From the NCBI RefSeq assembly GCF_021018805.1, contig NC_086258.1, forward strand, positions 18,228,192 to 18,292,191: a stretch of DNA of 64,000 bases, in the 5' to 3' direction. The notes beneath the pieces are model-generated. The model did no database searches. It had not been told where the DNA came from and saw only the letters and a list, made by a program, of their open reading frames with translations. Made by a program: the position numbers and the translations under genes. This DNA is from Prinia subflava. Its lineage: Eukaryota; Chordata; Aves; Passeriformes; Cisticolidae. Below, piece by piece: positions 22,641-36,293 of this stretch (position 1 is its first letter; every line of letters begins with the position of its first letter).

Positions 22641-24383
22641 ATTCTGTGCCTTGCCTTTGCCTGGCTGGCAGGAAGAAGAACTGCCAGGGAAGAGGCACTT
22701 ATTCCAGCAGTGGAATCTGTTTTGTATGGGAATTTAGCAACATCTTTCTGAATAAATGGAGAGCTCTCCTTTGGGACTCACTGTTTTTTATTGCAGGAGC
22801 TATTAAAACACTATGAGAGCAGCAGGGATCAGGGCAGCAGGTTTGGCCTATTTGCAGAGGGTAGTTAACCTGGTTATTTAAGAGTCCAGCTGTAGATGTT
22901 CCTCCATATTCCTGAGCTGCAAAGAGTAAAAACCACAGAGGTTTGCAAATCCTCCTTCCACGCTCCAGTTCCAGGACTTGCTGTTCTCTGCTCAGGGACC
23001 TGCTCCTGACACTCAGGGCAGGTCTGGCAGAACCTGGTGTGATCAAACACTGCCAGACCCAGCAGAACATCACAGCACGGATGCACGATTCCCACCGAAG
23101 CAGGCAGGAGCCAACATCTTAAAGACAAAGCCAGGCAGGACAGGGTTTGCTCCAGAAAAACCCCACTGGAAGATGCCAGGAGGCTGAGGAGAGGTGCTGT
23201 GCACAGAACAGAGACATCTCCTTGAGGGTTGTTCTGGGCACAAGCCCCCAGGTGATTGATGTCTGACACCTTCAAGGCAAAGTTCCTCCTCACCAGGTCT
23301 GGGTTTTGACAGTGCAGACCCTTTGCTCTTGGTGAGGTGAGCACAGACTTTGCTCATCCAGGCAGCTCAGAATAGAGCACTGAGGAAAGTGCATCTGAAC
23401 TGGGGAAAAAAAAACCAAACACACCTTTGCCTGACCTTTTTAGTGCTGATCTTCAAACTACTGCATTAACACAGCCCCATCCTCACTGGGAATATCAGCT
23501 TTTCTTGCATCCTTGTCCAATTTACAGTGCTATTGTTGGGACAGGGTAAACAGATACTCCATGCAAACAGATATTTTTATGGCAAGGAGGGCTCAGAGAT
23601 GCAAAATTTAGACTCACAGGAAAGCAAAACATCTCCCCAGAGCTGCACTGAATTGGATTTAAGGCTCCTGGGGTTATAGTGGGACAAGAAGAATGTCAGA
23701 TTCACACAGCCCTCCTCCTTCAGTCAAGTATTTCATCATTTTGATGCAAATAAGTGATCTGTGACTAACTTGCTGAGATCTGTGCATCTCACTGGCAGCT
23801 GGCAGAGTCCTTTATTATCCCATAACTCTTGCACCAACATCCCACACCCTCTTCTTCTCTTCCTTTGAAAACTTTGGCTCTCCTTCTAATTAAATGGCTC
23901 TGCTCTAGCAGCAGCATCCCTTGGTGGGACCAGACTCAGCAGTCACGTGAAAGCTGGAGTGTCTTTTTTGAGGAGATATTGGGCACACTGGCAATTTGGG
24001 GTGAATTTCCCCCTCTCTGCCCTGTCTTGGTTTCAGACAGGTTGGAACACAAGGAGAAATGCAGAATCCTTCCCTCCAGAGACAGACAGAGCAACCACCC
24101 TGCAGGTCAGACACGCAAATCTGAATCTGTGGTGTTCACCACAGCCTGATAATATTTGCTAGGGGTGGCAGAGAGGATATTCCTCATACAGTCCCTGCAA
24201 GTCAGCTCTGGAAAGGAGTCGATCCTGATGCCTGGAATTCCTAGGCAGAGGCTGCAACCTGGCAGATTTTACCACAGAGACAGTCCAGCCACCAGGAATT
24301 GGTTGAAGTCCAACAAACAAGATCCTCAAGTGATCTAAGAGCCACTGGGGTGTGGCCCTCCAGAGATGATAGTGGAATAATTT
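22641..24383. other. unannotated non-coding stretch
   Basis: No gene supported; short open frames only. Confidence 0.4.
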
Positions 24384-24535
24384 AGGTCAGCAAAAAACCT
24401 TTAGGATATCAAGTCCAATCATTAATCCAAGGTCAAGGCCACCACCACCCCATGTCCCCAAGTGCCACGTCTATATGTTCTTTTAATAACTCTAGGGATG
24501 GCAACTCCACCACTTCCCTGGTAAGGGTAGAGCAC
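24384..24535 (-). mobile_element. CR1 LINE fragment (antisense)
   Basis: Reads acctttaggatatcaagtcc, then aatcattaatccaagg, then accccatgtccccaagtgcc, then ttctt-ttaataactctagggatgg, then ccaccacttccctggtaa. This is the antisense CR1 3' region in the expected order. It is diverged and non-coding. Confidence 0.85.
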
Positions 24536-24581
24536 ATGACAGGAAAGATGGGAATCTGACAAAAACACCTCCCTGCTACAC

Positions 24582-24634
24582 AAAATGAGTGTCACTGCAT
24601 GAAATGAGTGTCACTGCATGAAATGAGTGTCACT
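24582..24634. repeat. tandem repeat, 19-bp unit, about 2.8 copies
   Basis: Tandem aaatgagtgtcactgcatg units; the last copy changes to cactagcac. Confidence 0.95.
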
Positions 24635-24641
24635 AGCACTA

Positions 24642-27060
24642 AGGAGGATGGGAGAAATCAAATGAAAACAACTCAAACATGCAGAAGTCTGTGAGGTCTC
24701 TGGAATCCCACAACTGCTTCAGGCCTGCCTGAGATGCTGAGTACTTGGCAAAGACAAGATCCAGGCAAGCAGGATGTTATTCTGCATTCCTATCAGAACA
24801 TTCAGGGGTTTGTATCCTTAGGTTATTGGCATCCTGGGAGTGTGGATTATGGAGCTATAAATTACCACCATTATCTGTCACAGCCTGACTGAAGTGCCCA
24901 GCTGGAGACAGCACAGCCCAGTCAGCTGCTGCAGCACCCAGGACCTGTTCATCCAACAGAACAACTGGAGCCATCTAATCACTGGGATTAATGTCATAAT
25001 CCTGGAAGGAGAGGTTTTGAAACAAAGACTTCTGGCCTTTCAGCAAATGGGAAGGAGGGAGTAGATCTGCCAGCCGTGGTTCGTGTTACCCATCCCTTCC
25101 CCGGCCCTGCAGGGAGCCTTCATCCTCTTCCTCACCTGGGGAAGGAGAATGAGAGGCACACCTGGCACATCCCTCTCACTCCCAGAGAGCTCCTGACACC
25201 ACGGATTTTGTGACCTGCGTTTTGGATGCAGCTCACCTAAGCGCAATTAAACTTTTTAATTAGTAAGATCTCAGCAGCAGCAGCAAAGGAACACATCTTT
25301 GGCATTTGCTCGCCACACGTGGTTTGTGTGTCTGTGCTTTGCAGCTCAGCCTCGTTGGAGTTTTGGTTCCCTTTCTCTGCATGACTACAGCAGTATCTTT
25401 CTGCAAATTAATCTATTTTAGTGCCTTTTTTTTTTCTGGAGAAATTCTCAGCATCAAAACAAACCTGGTGTGTGGGTAGGGGACTGATGAGGAGTGAGTT
25501 ATCTCAGCTGATCCTCACTGTGAGCAGAAAATGCCTGAATTTTGGTACAGTTTTGATCCAAATCTGCATCTCATTTTGGATGGGATTAGCCAAACCAATC
25601 CCTCCGATTCCAGGACAGGTTGTAATTCATTGAAAAAAGAAAAAAGGAGCAGTTGTTTTTTTCCTTTCTCTTTCACTAAACATGCAAACCCCATTCTTTT
25701 AGTCTCAAACATATTTTTTCTCTTCCCATCTATTATTCCTTACCTGAGTAATCTCCATCAATTGTATGGTGCTTCTTAGATCACACATTAATGTATTTCT
25801 CAAAGGTAATCTTTAAATACCCAGGCAGAATTTGTAAAGGGGAAGATGTCATTGGTCTTTTCTAAATAATTTGTTTTGAGAGAGGAAAGGTTATATGTAT
25901 TTATTATGAAAATGCAGTACATTTTAATGAGAAAATACAGCGCTAAATATATTTCACGTGGATTTGTTTCTCAGAAAACTCACATTGTTCAGTCTTTGGG
26001 TGGAAGCCAAGCACTTGTAACAGTTACCTGGCATGATGTGGCCCCGTGACAGAAAGTCTAATGAAGACTTTCTTGATAGGAATGTAATTGTAAAGAAAAA
26101 AAATGATTAAAAAATTGGTTCCAGTGCTCTGTGATCCAAGAGTTCATTTGTTTCCTCATTCATGCACTAAACAAGTCCCTAATTAATCTTGAACCTTGGA
26201 GAAAGGAGACTAGATTGGCATCTTCTGAATACGAACGTACTTCTCATTTTGGAAAGTTTGAAGAGGCTCTTAAGCATTCTCTTTTAATGGTATTTTTGCA
26301 AGGGTTTAAAGTGGCTTCATTAGCCTGCCAAAGCCACTAATTGCATTACCATATTTTTAAACTTAGGAGATTCCTTTAAAAAAAAAATTAGATTAATTTG
26401 CTGGCTGAAAGCGCCTGAAGTGTTCAGTGGCTGTCACGGTCCTCAGCTGGAACCAGCGTGGCACTGAGCAGTGTGTGGCTGCTGGGGCTGTCCCCAGAGG
26501 TGCCACCCTGCTGTCCCTCCTGGGCCATCAGGCAGCAGGAGCTCTCACCCTGGACACTGCCCATGGAAACCTGTCTGAATTCCTGCCAACCTCAGCACCC
26601 GAGCTGGGCAGGAGGAGATCCTCCAGGGGCAAACAACAAACAAACAATCCTTGTGCTGGATCTGTTTGAGGTAGAAATGCAGGAACAACTGATCTCTCCC
26701 CCATCAGCTCTGGATGGGGAATAAAGGGCTGATTGTGTTTCAAGCATCTTTTTTCCATCAATGGGGGACTCTCAGCAAAAGCCCCCCAGCTCTGGGGGTG
26801 CAGCCCTTGCTGAGCACTCACCCTCCCTCAGTCCTTCCATGTCCAGTGGCCAAATCCCTCCCGTGATCCCTTCTGGAGGAAAAGTGGCGGAGCTGATTAA
26901 CTCCGGCCCCTCTGCTCCTCTGCGCTCTGAAGCGTGAAAGGGATCGAGTCAAAGGCTCAGATGGAAAGTGCCAGCCAAGTTCAAAGTGTGGCTGTGTTAG
27001 TCCAGCTGTTCTTATTACAGTAAATAGGCACCTGAACTGTAATGAGGTCACTCCCCTGGA
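24642..27060. other. unannotated, mostly AT-rich non-coding stretch
   Basis: No gene supported. The part from about 25.78 to 26.40 kb is AT-rich, of high complexity and low in CpG. It is a plausible conserved non-coding block, but this cannot be tested without a second genome. Confidence 0.35.
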
Positions 27061-27079
27061 TCTTGCTTGTGTGCGGCCC

Positions 27080-27155
27080 CAGGTGGCTTATCTAAGGTAA
27101 TATGAATAATACGAACAAGATAAGATAAGGCTGTTAGCCCCAAACAATATTATCA
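27080..27155. promoter_or_regulatory. GATA-site cluster next to an E-box
   Basis: Within 76 bases there are CAGGTG (27,080-27,085), CTTATCT (27,087-27,093), two overlapping AGATAAG words (27,118-27,130) and TTATCA (27,150-27,155). Four GATA-type words in so short a span, one abutting an E-box, suggest an enhancer-like element. GATA words are short, so chance clustering is possible. Confidence 0.4.
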
Positions 27156-30100
27156 GCCTGTGATTTTAGCTGCCTACCTACTCCATCCTGACAGCGAGGG
27201 ATAAAAGAAAACCTAAAACTGCAGCCTTGGAGACTTACAAAAGCCTTGTTAAAGCTCGTACGAGAGCGAGAGCTCCAAGAAGAAATATTACCCTGTCTGG
27301 GGGAAGGGGGTGGAGGAGAATCAAGGGCACCAAGAAGGAAATACAGCTCACGGTTGAGGGAGTTGAGTTTTTTTCTTCCTTTGCAAATGTGTTCTTGCTC
27401 ATTTCATTGTGAGCACCACAATATATTATCAGCTTTCGCGGAAGTGAAGAGTCGCCGAGGTTTCATTAGTTATGTTTATGCCAATAGAAATAAATCTCTG
27501 CAGTCATCAGAACAGGTCTGTTCATGCTCCCAGTCCTGACTGGGGAATTTCACTGGCCACATCCCTGTTGTGCTGGTGGAGCAGATATAGTTTGAGATAT
27601 ACTTTGGCCTTATTGATTTGAAGGCTTCTTCATTACTTCTCCAGCACTGCAGATCAATAGCCATGCCTAGAGCAGCATAATAGATTTCTTTAAAAAATCA
27701 ATTAAACAGAATATTTTTAACAGAGCCTAGTGAGAAATTCTGTTGCATTTCGAAATGTGTGTTTTAAGCCTTGCTGCATTCACCTGCAGACCCTGATGCC
27801 TTTTAAGGAATGGGAGTCTTTGTTTCAGCATCCCTGTGCTGTGGTGTTCAGCCTCCAAAGGACGAGGAATGACTCAAGATTAGAAACAAGAATCACCCAG
27901 CTTTTTCTCCTTTGAAACCCATATTCATCACTGCAGCCTCGCCAGAAAGTGAAATAATGTTTGTGGTCTTGGCTCAATCCCCAGTGGACAATAATTCAGT
28001 TAAAATATACCAAAATCTGTCATGCTTTTTCCTTGCTCCATGTCTCTGAACACCAGGAGATGAGCTCCTCTTAAATTAGCTTTCATGCTCGAGGGGTTTC
28101 CTTGTGCATGCAGAGCCTGATCCTGTCCCCGCTGGGGCTGGTGACAAATTCCCTATTGATTTTGGTGGCCCGGGACTGGGGTCAGGCAGCAGCGTGGCCG
28201 AGGGCAGCCCTGGGTCCTGCTGCCATCCCAGAGCTGGGAAATGCAGCTGCTTCTGTCCTGGGGGACTCTGGAGGTGATGCCTGGCCCTGGAACTGGCTGG
28301 AAATCTCCTGTGGCAGATTTTTCAGCAGTGCAAGTGGTTAACACGGTATAAGAGAGGCAGGTAAATCCTTACAGGAAGGAAAACACTCATCTTTCAGAAG
28401 CTTTTCCCCGGGGGAAGGATGTAATGAAGGATCCTGGTGGTGCTCTGAATGGTGATGCTCAATAAGACCTTTCCCCAGTCACAGGTCCCTCAGATGGGGA
28501 CACTTAAGGTCACTTCACAGGTGGCCAAAACCAAATCTCCCCATCATTATTCCTCCCTCTCCCTCCCTCCCACCTTTTCCAGCTCCACACCAGCTGCTCT
28601 GGGCTGCCTCAGCCACTGGCCACTCTCCCACCATTTCTCCCTAAGCCCCAGGTCGAGTTATTTCTTCAAATTATTTGCATGGCAAATGACACAGGTGGGT
28701 ATTTTCAGAACTTGCCTTGTCACAACCCAGCACAGCAGCTGCAGCCACGTTGGGTTGGTTTGGCTGGGGCCTTTTTCCTTTGCAAAATGCAAATATTTGT
28801 GGCCACGACCCCGATGCACTTGGAGCTGCAAACTGTGAGGGTTTCTTAGTGATCCAAGCCAGGTCTGCACATTGAGGACCTGACACAGCACAGCCTGAGG
28901 GAGGGGTGCAGATCCTCCTCCCACTGTCTGAGCCCATCACCAAGGCAGGCTGCTCCAGCCCATTCCCAGGGGGATGCTGTCTCAGGGGATGATGTGGAGG
29001 AGACAGACAATTCTGCACTGCTGGTACAGGAACAGCTTGTTGGCCAGGCAGGGAGCCGAGAGAGGCCCACTGGATACAGCCAGCTCCTGGGGTGTCTGCA
29101 GCTGGGAGGTCTGGAAGCCTCCTGGTTTTCTTCTTCCTGTCATCCACGCGTGTGGGGGATGTGAGAACCACTTCCAGAAAGCCATGTCTTCCCTCTGCTC
29201 CACTGGTTTTGAGCTTAAACATCTCATACAGTCCAACCAGCTTAAAAACATCATTTAAACCTGGAAAGGGGAAATGGAGCAAGGCAGACCCTGAGCACAG
29301 GGCTTGGATCCCACCCAGCCCATCACAGCCCGGGCAGCTCAAGTGTAAAGAGGTGTTTTCTGTGTGGATGTGAGCTGGGGAAGAGGCAGCAGTGCCAGGG
29401 AGCTGCCAGGGCTCCAGGGGCAGGGCTGGGGGCTGTGGCAGGGCTGGGGGCTGCCAGCCAGGGTGGGCTGTGCCAGCAGGGCAGGTCTGGGCGGCAGCGC
29501 TCGCACACGCACTCTGTTCATTCATTTTTCATGCCTCATTTTCAGACCTGCCTGATTTATGAACCTCATTCTTCCTTCCCCTTGGTTTAAATTTATCTTC
29601 AGAAAACAAAGCCAGGTTTTAGAGCAGACCTTCCCTTCCCTTGAGATGGAGAAGCCTGAGTTGGTTTAAGGCCAGCAGCTTTGACCAGGGCTCGGGTGAT
29701 GTCCTGGGGACCTGGAGCCTCTCGGGTGAGCAGCTGCCCCCAAAAGGGACGGTCACCCTGCTCCAGTCCTGTCTTCACCCAGAGGCCACCCAGTCCTTGG
29801 CAGGAGCTAAGGCAGCACAAAGCCACCCTGTTTGCCAGCAGCTGGGTCTCCCTGGGAAGCACCAGAGCTGGAATCTGCAGTGGGCTGGGAAACAGGACAA
29901 GGAAAGGCAGTGAGACGGGACACGGAGACAAGGGGAGCAGCTGGGTGTGCTCCTGCCCCACCTCTGACACTGTTCCCACTGTCTCACACGCCTCACTGTC
30001 CCCACTGGCCCTCAGTAACCCAGCGGGGCAGCTCCAGTTCCTCACTCTGATATCCTGCACTGGCCCAGCTCCTCTGGAACTGCCCCATCTGCCCCAGGAC

Positions 30101-31047
30101 TGGGAACAGGCACAAATTACCCACCTTTAGCTCTCATGTATTTCACCCAGCCATCCAGGGAGCAGCGTGAGGAGCCAAAGGGCTCTGGACTAGAGGGAAA
30201 GCACAGCCCATGGAGCTGGGATGGGCTTTGCAGCCAGTCTGTGACAGTGGCACTGCTGGAGCTGAGCTGTCCCCGGGCACCACTCACAGAACCTCTCCCT
30301 GATGGTTCAGGGCCACCTGGGGTTTGCCTTTTCCATGCTGCAGGGCTGAGAGAACCCTCTGGCCCTTCCAAGGGTCACCACGATCCCACAGCATCCTTCT
30401 CTGCCGCCAGCTGCAAAAAGGTGTCAAAGCTGGGACAGCAATTCCCACGGTGGCACTGGCCTGGCACAGGTCCTGGCATGCCCCTGCATCTTCTGCCGGG
30501 CATCACTGACCTTCCCATGGCTTCAGCAGCGCCAGCACTGTGGGTAATTACTCAGACAGCTAAGAAAAGACCTTGTTATTAGGAAGCTTTTTTTTTTTTT
30601 TTCTTCCCCAGTTATCTTTCAGCTAATTTTTCCCCAGTTCTTAATTTGCGCCTGGCTCCTCGGAGCCGTTTCAGATCTGTCAAGTGCTCTCGGTGAAACG
30701 CTTGTTTTTGTTTGACTAACACGTTCTGGGGGAGGGGGCCGGCGCTGCTTTGGAAGAGCCGGTCTGTTTGCTTTGGTGATAGCAGTGATATTTGGGAGAG
30801 ACAGATGGAAGGCACTTTTTATTTTCTGCAGACACTTTATGATCCAAGCTGCTCATATTGTATAAGAGAGGCCAGATGCCTTGTTAATTCATAGACATGT
30901 TTACAGCATGGAGCTTCTAATAGGTGAATATGAATACTAAATAGTGATTAGTGCTTGTCTGACAGACGTCTCCCTCCTGACTGAAATTGGATCTAAGTTT
31001 GACCTTTGGTGAGGGAGGAAGGTATTCTGGTATATTACAAGCCTTTC
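27156..31047. other. unannotated non-coding stretch
   Basis: No gene supported. The left part (27.2-28.1 kb) is AT-rich, and 28.1-30.5 kb is GC-richer with overlapping short open frames. A T run of about 15 lies at 30,588-30,602. Confidence 0.4.

Positions 31048-31073
<26 letters not shown>
31048..31073. repeat. poly(T) run of 26
   Basis: Uninterrupted T run followed by aatataaatatc. It could be the tail of a retrocopy on the minus strand, but no parent sequence was recognised to the right and no target-site duplication was evident. Confidence 0.9.
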
Positions 31074-31079
<6 letters not shown>

Positions 31080-34000
31080 AATATCTCTTCTCTGCATGTA
31101 GAAAGACAAATCCTTCACAGACAAATCCTTTTTCTTCCCACTGAAGGATGTATTTGCCCTAAAGACACGCCAGCCTGCCAAGCTGGGCCGTGCCCCTGTG
31201 CCCATGTCACTGTGGAATGGAGGGGAACCCTCTGTTTGAGTATTAGGGAACTGTGTTAAGTGGGAGGCGTGAGCCCAGGGGTGCTTTAGCACCCTTGGGT
31301 GGCATTTTGGCTTTCTGAGAGGGACTGAGGAGCACCATGGCTTTCCCCCTGCACCTCCAGGCTTTTCTGGGATGCTCCTGGTTGGAGAAAAGCTGGTGCC
31401 ACCCACTGATGTCTGTGCATCCCGTGCAGGGGGAGAGGCTGGAGCAGCACACCAGACACACAGGATGGAAGGGTTATAGACAGGAGAAGGGAAGGGCAAC
31501 AGGGAGAGAAAATAATTAGCCAGGAGACTTGTTTTAAGAACAACCCCAGCACTTCTGGTGGAAGGGGCCACCAGCTCTTTCAGAGGTGCCAGGACTCTGT
31601 TCATCCCATCCATGGGGCTTCACAGCACCTCCCTGCAGGATCCAGAGCTTCATGCACATGGAAAACCCTTTGAGGAGCAGCACCCAATGTATGTTAAATT
31701 GTCCTGGATGTGATGTGACACCCAAAACATGAGGGTGGCCAGCACCCAGAATGGCAGCGATGCTCTGGCATGTGGCTGGGCTGCTCCAGAGGCAGCAGAG
31801 GTGAGGGAATGGTTTGTGGAAGAGAAAGCAAGGAAAGAAGAATCAGGTCTCAAAAGGAGGAATTGTTTTGGTAAACTGCTCTTTAAAGACAAGAAAGCTC
31901 AGACGTCTCTTTCCTTAAGGAATTGCCCCCGTTTGGGGAATTGCAGACTGTCTTTGGGAGGACTGCAAAGCTGAGGGAGAGCTGCAAGGAGCGTCTGGCT
32001 GTCAGCAAGATCCCCACACTCTGGGGCTCTGCCACTTCTCCCTGGGACTGCTTCAGTGGCACTGAACCCACGGGACCTGGGGAACACATCAGGACACCTG
32101 CACAGCCCCAGGAGTGCCCCAGGAGTGACCAGGACTGCCCAGGAGCCCTTGACCACACTGCCTCTGTTACAGGGACCAGGTATTTCCCAGCCTGCTTTGG
32201 CTGGGAGAGTTTGTGATGCTCAGAAAGCTGGTGGGAAGGTTCTTTGGGAAGAAGTGAGGGTGCTGAGGGAAAGCTGAGTGTACAATAGCACAGCCTCCAG
32301 GCCTTATGGCTGGGCTAAACAACCATGGTGAGGGACACTCCTGTGTCACCAGCTGGCCACATCCAGGGGGAGAGATGGTCCTGAGGCAGCAGGAGAGCAG
32401 AGGGAGCCTGGTGAGCAGCCGGAGTGTGGAGTGAAGGAAGAGGGATCAGGCCCTATGCTCACAGCCTGGCTTCCCACCCCCAGCCTGGCTCCCTAGGCAG
32501 GGAGCAGCACTTATGATGTCCCTGCATCACCAGAGCATCCTTTAATTGATGTAAAACCATCCCATACCCATCCAAGGCATTTGGGACACAGGGACCATGT
32601 ATGGATTGCCACCCAGGAGCCACCCCACTAATCTGAGTGGGGCTGCTCCCAAGATAAGGGAGACTGAGCTCAGTCCCTCACACCCAGCACCCAGCACATC
32701 CCAGCTGAGGGATGTTCTCCACGGTTTCCCGGGTTCTGGTGGTGGCAGGCACGGGCTCCCACTGGCTGTGTGGGGCAGAGAAGGGCCTGACTCCTGCCCC
32801 AGCCCCACTGACTGGGAGCACATCAAGGCAGAGCTGCTGCTTCCTCTGGAGGTGCAGCCCCAGCCTGCTGCCTGTGATCACGGCTGGGCGCAGCGCTTGC
32901 CTCCACTCGCTTTCATCCCTTTTCTTTTCACTTCACCCTTAAAATTAGATATTAAGTTTATTCCCCAATTAGACCAGGAAAGGATAAAATGTTTGGTTTG
33001 GGGGATTTTCAGTTTTATTTTTTCTTTTAAAGCCTCACTCTTGCTGTGAATTTATTGGGTATTGCTGACAGCAGAGGAAATCCTGTGGTTTTTTCTTTCC
33101 CTGCTTGTTGTTCAAGATGTGAAGGTACAGAGGATGCCTCAACCCTTGAGTGAGCTCAGCTCTCACACAAGGCAGAGAGAGCACAAACGATTGAGCAAAA
33201 TCAGTCCCTGACTCTTATTTCTGATCTCAGCCTCCCCTCTGCTTGGACTGGGAGCTGAAGCAGGAATGTGTTTTTGGCAAACAACCTTAAAAAGTAAATT
33301 GCTTGCTCTGTGGACTGAAAATCACACTCTTTCTCTAACCAGCTCCTCTCTGCAGGGAAACAAAGCTGATAAATGAGCAAGGAAAGAGACCTGGCCTCGA
33401 GAGCTTAGCAAAGCAAGAAGGTGACAGGTCAGGGAGGCTGTTTCTGCAGGTTGGTGGGGCTGATGCTCCTGCCCTGCTCTCACCCCAGAACCAGCCTCTG
33501 TCTCTGGAGAGGAGGAGAAAAGGGATTTACCACATAAAACACCATTAAGGACTTTGCTTTAGGTACCAGCTGAGTGCACTTTGGTGGCCAAGAGCTAAAT
33601 GATGTCTATCTATTACGCGTGCATGTCTGGAACATAGATAAGCTTGTTGCAGGTTCTGTCACGGCAGGCTCTGCCTCCTCCCAGCTGGAAGGGAGGGAAG
33701 GAACCCACAGCCTCTTGCACTGACATTGGTGCCTTCCCCAGAGCAGCTCCCTGGCCTGGCTGCCTGTGCTGGTGTGGGGCTGGTGCTGCCAGCTCAGGAA
33801 GGGGGTGCTGCCTGCTCCCACCCCGGAGCTGCCTGGGGTCCAACCCATACCCCTTCCCAAAATGATGGCCCTGCAATTCCAGCACCCTCGTGTGCACTAG
33901 GCTGGATGGGACGAGGGGGCAGAGCTGGCAGAGGGGCTGCAGGTCTCCCAGTGATGCCCTGCATGTATTTAAACCCCTCCAGCCAGCAGGCAGGAGAAAT

Positions 34001-34839
34001 ATCCTTTACCAAAGCTCCAAGTGACTCCTCCATTCTCTGTCTGTGACATTTCCAGGGGGGCCCTGGCTGCCACGCAGGGCTCTGGCTCTCAGCTCTGCCA
34101 GAAAAAATGATGGTGTTTGGAGCTGGGGTTTTGGCTCAGACCCATCTTGAGCAATATTGTTTCTCTTGTTTTCGAAACCATAATGCACTGCACTTGGTGG
34201 TGATGTCAGGTACTTGTGGATTGTAATTACTGTGTAACCCAGCAGCCTGGAGAGGGATGTCTCAGGAGGGGCAGCCTGAGGGGAAGGAAACTTAGTCCTT
34301 TATGAAATGCAGATGTTTTTAAAGGGCTATAATTAACTGGACTGGATGCAGAGTATTGCAGATATAAAAGTTTAACAGGCTTTTGATTTTAAATGTTTGC
34401 TGTGTGCTTCCAGGGGTCACTCAGCTCTGCAGTGCATGGTTGCAGTCCTGTCCATGCTGCCCTCAGTGTCACCCTCGTGCCTCAGGTTCAGACCTTGCTG
34501 TGGTGCTTTTTCTCCTCCACCCAAAAATTGGGGAGCACCTAAACTCTCTGTGTCCCTCAGCTCCATCCCTTGGCATGGCACAGACTGGAAACTGCCTTCA
34601 GGACGATGCAGAGAATGAGGCAAGAGGGGCAGCACGGAAAAGAAAAACAAAACCCCCCAGCGCTCGTAGCTGAATAGGAGCGAGCTCTCCAACCCCAAGT
34701 TATGAATTTTGTCAATGAAATTAACCAACAATGTTTGGGAAAGAATAAAAATAAAGCAGTGAGGGCTCAAAGAAAAACTAGCCGAGCCCGGGGAGTGAAT
34801 GGGGGCTTTGTTCGGGCTCCGGTCCCTTCAATAGGCAGC
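31074..34839. other. unannotated non-coding stretch
   Basis: No gene or recognised repeat seen; short open frames on both strands only. Confidence 0.4.
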
Positions 34840-34930
34840 CTGAAAGCCGGTGAGTCACGGCGCTGCTGCCGGGCGCGGGGCCTCCCGGAACGGCCGGGGG
34901 GAAAATCCGCCCCGCTGCCGTCCCACAGGC
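34840..34930. other. short CpG-rich patch with an AP-1-like word
   Basis: About 90 bases dense in CpG (cgggcgcggggcctcccgg, aacggccgg), preceded by TGAGTCAC at 34,851. It is too short for a CpG island. It could be a regulatory element, but no transcript evidence is visible. Confidence 0.35.
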
Positions 34931-35264
34931 TGACCAGCCACAGAATAAAGTTAATTTACTGTTAAAGTTCATTTGTTGGGTGGGAGAAGGGAAAGGAGAA
35001 GCATCTAATAATAAATGCAGCAGGCAGAGAGGCTGCGGGATGAGTGTCTGAGTGAGGGGTGTCCCTCGGGATTGAGGGGTCTTTGGGTCTCACGGCGCCC
35101 CAGGGCACAGCCCGGGGATCCCAGAAACATTCTCTGCAGGGAGAAACCTCTGGAACACAGGAACACCCTGGTACAGCAGCGGCAGTGAAGGGATTCGTGT
35201 GAGCCCGGCCACATCCACGGCTGCGCTTCCCGGGGACAACTCCGAGCCCGGCAGCCAGGGACCA

Positions 35265-35469
35265 GAGCCGTATGAGCCCTGGACCAGTGTGAGCCCCAGA
35301 CCCGTGTCAGCCTCAGGTCCGTGTCAGCCCCAGACCCGTATGAGCCTCAGACCCGTGCCAGCCCCAGACCCATGTCAGCCCCAGGTCTGTGTGAGCCCCT
35401 GACCCTTGCCAGCCCCAGACCCGTGTCAGCCCCAGACCCGTGTCAGCCCCAGACTCGTGCCAACCCCAT
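35265..35469. repeat. minisatellite, 17-bp unit, about 12 copies
   Basis: Tandem agacccgtgtcagcccc units, with variants gtatgagcctc, gtgccagcccc and ggtctgtgtgagcccc. Most copies keep one CpG in the cccg step. The 17-bp period shifts frame each copy. Confidence 0.95.
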
Positions 35470-36293
35470 CTGGCTGCCAGCCCGGGTTGTGTTTTGGGGG
35501 CTGAGGGGCAGGCAGGGGCAGCAGCACCTCGGCCATAGCAGCTGTGGTTTGCCCACGGCGTGGGCTCTGCGGGGCTGCCAAAGGGGCGCATTCCCAGGCT
35601 GTGATTTCATCCCCATCCCTGGCCACACACTCCAGCCCTTGGAGAGCCAGGATGTGCTGCCCGCACAGAGCCGTGAGGGTGAGGATAGCACGGGGAGGGG
35701 GGAACAGGGACCATTTTGTGCCAAACCGCTCCTGTACATTACACGGGTTCTGCAGCACGGAGCCCTGTGCGTGGTTTGCTAGGAGTAGCTGCTGTTTCCA
35801 AACAAAGGGCTCCTTTCTTCCCAGCAAGCAGAGGTAGCTGGTGTGAGCTGAATACAACCTGCCTCCAGCCTTTGTTCCGTGCTACCTCGCCCATCCCAGC
35901 ACTTGGTGCTCGGCATGGGACAAATACAGAGCAGGAAAGAGACGGTCCAGCCCCCACGGGGCTCAGAGGGGCTGCCTGGCTTTGTCCCGCCACTTCATCC
36001 GTGGCCTTTCCCGGAGGCAGGGCTGTCCCAGCTGAGGGTGGTGGCTGTGCAGGGTGAAGGATTCCCCTCCTGGCACTGGCCCTGTAAGCACCTGCCCTCC
36101 CCCTGCCCTGGCCCTGGGCAGCCGCCACACTGCCGTGCTCTCAGACAGGCACAGCTTGTCTTGGCAGGCGGCTGCTGAGCAGGGGAATTAGGGCAGTGCT
36201 GGGGCTGGCCAGCTGAAGGCCGAGGCTGCAGCGGGGGGAGCGAGGCAGCAGCACTGCTCAGCCCTCGGAGTGGCAAGCTGGTGACAAGAGTCA
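35470..36293. other. unannotated GC-rich non-coding stretch
   Basis: No gene supported; open frames of up to 153 codons overlap on both strands without recognisable domains. Confidence 0.4.

Noticed and set aside
31048..31073. Poly(T) run as evidence of a minus-strand retrocopy
   Set aside because: No gene-like sequence follows it and no target-site duplication was seen, so it is kept only as a homopolymer.
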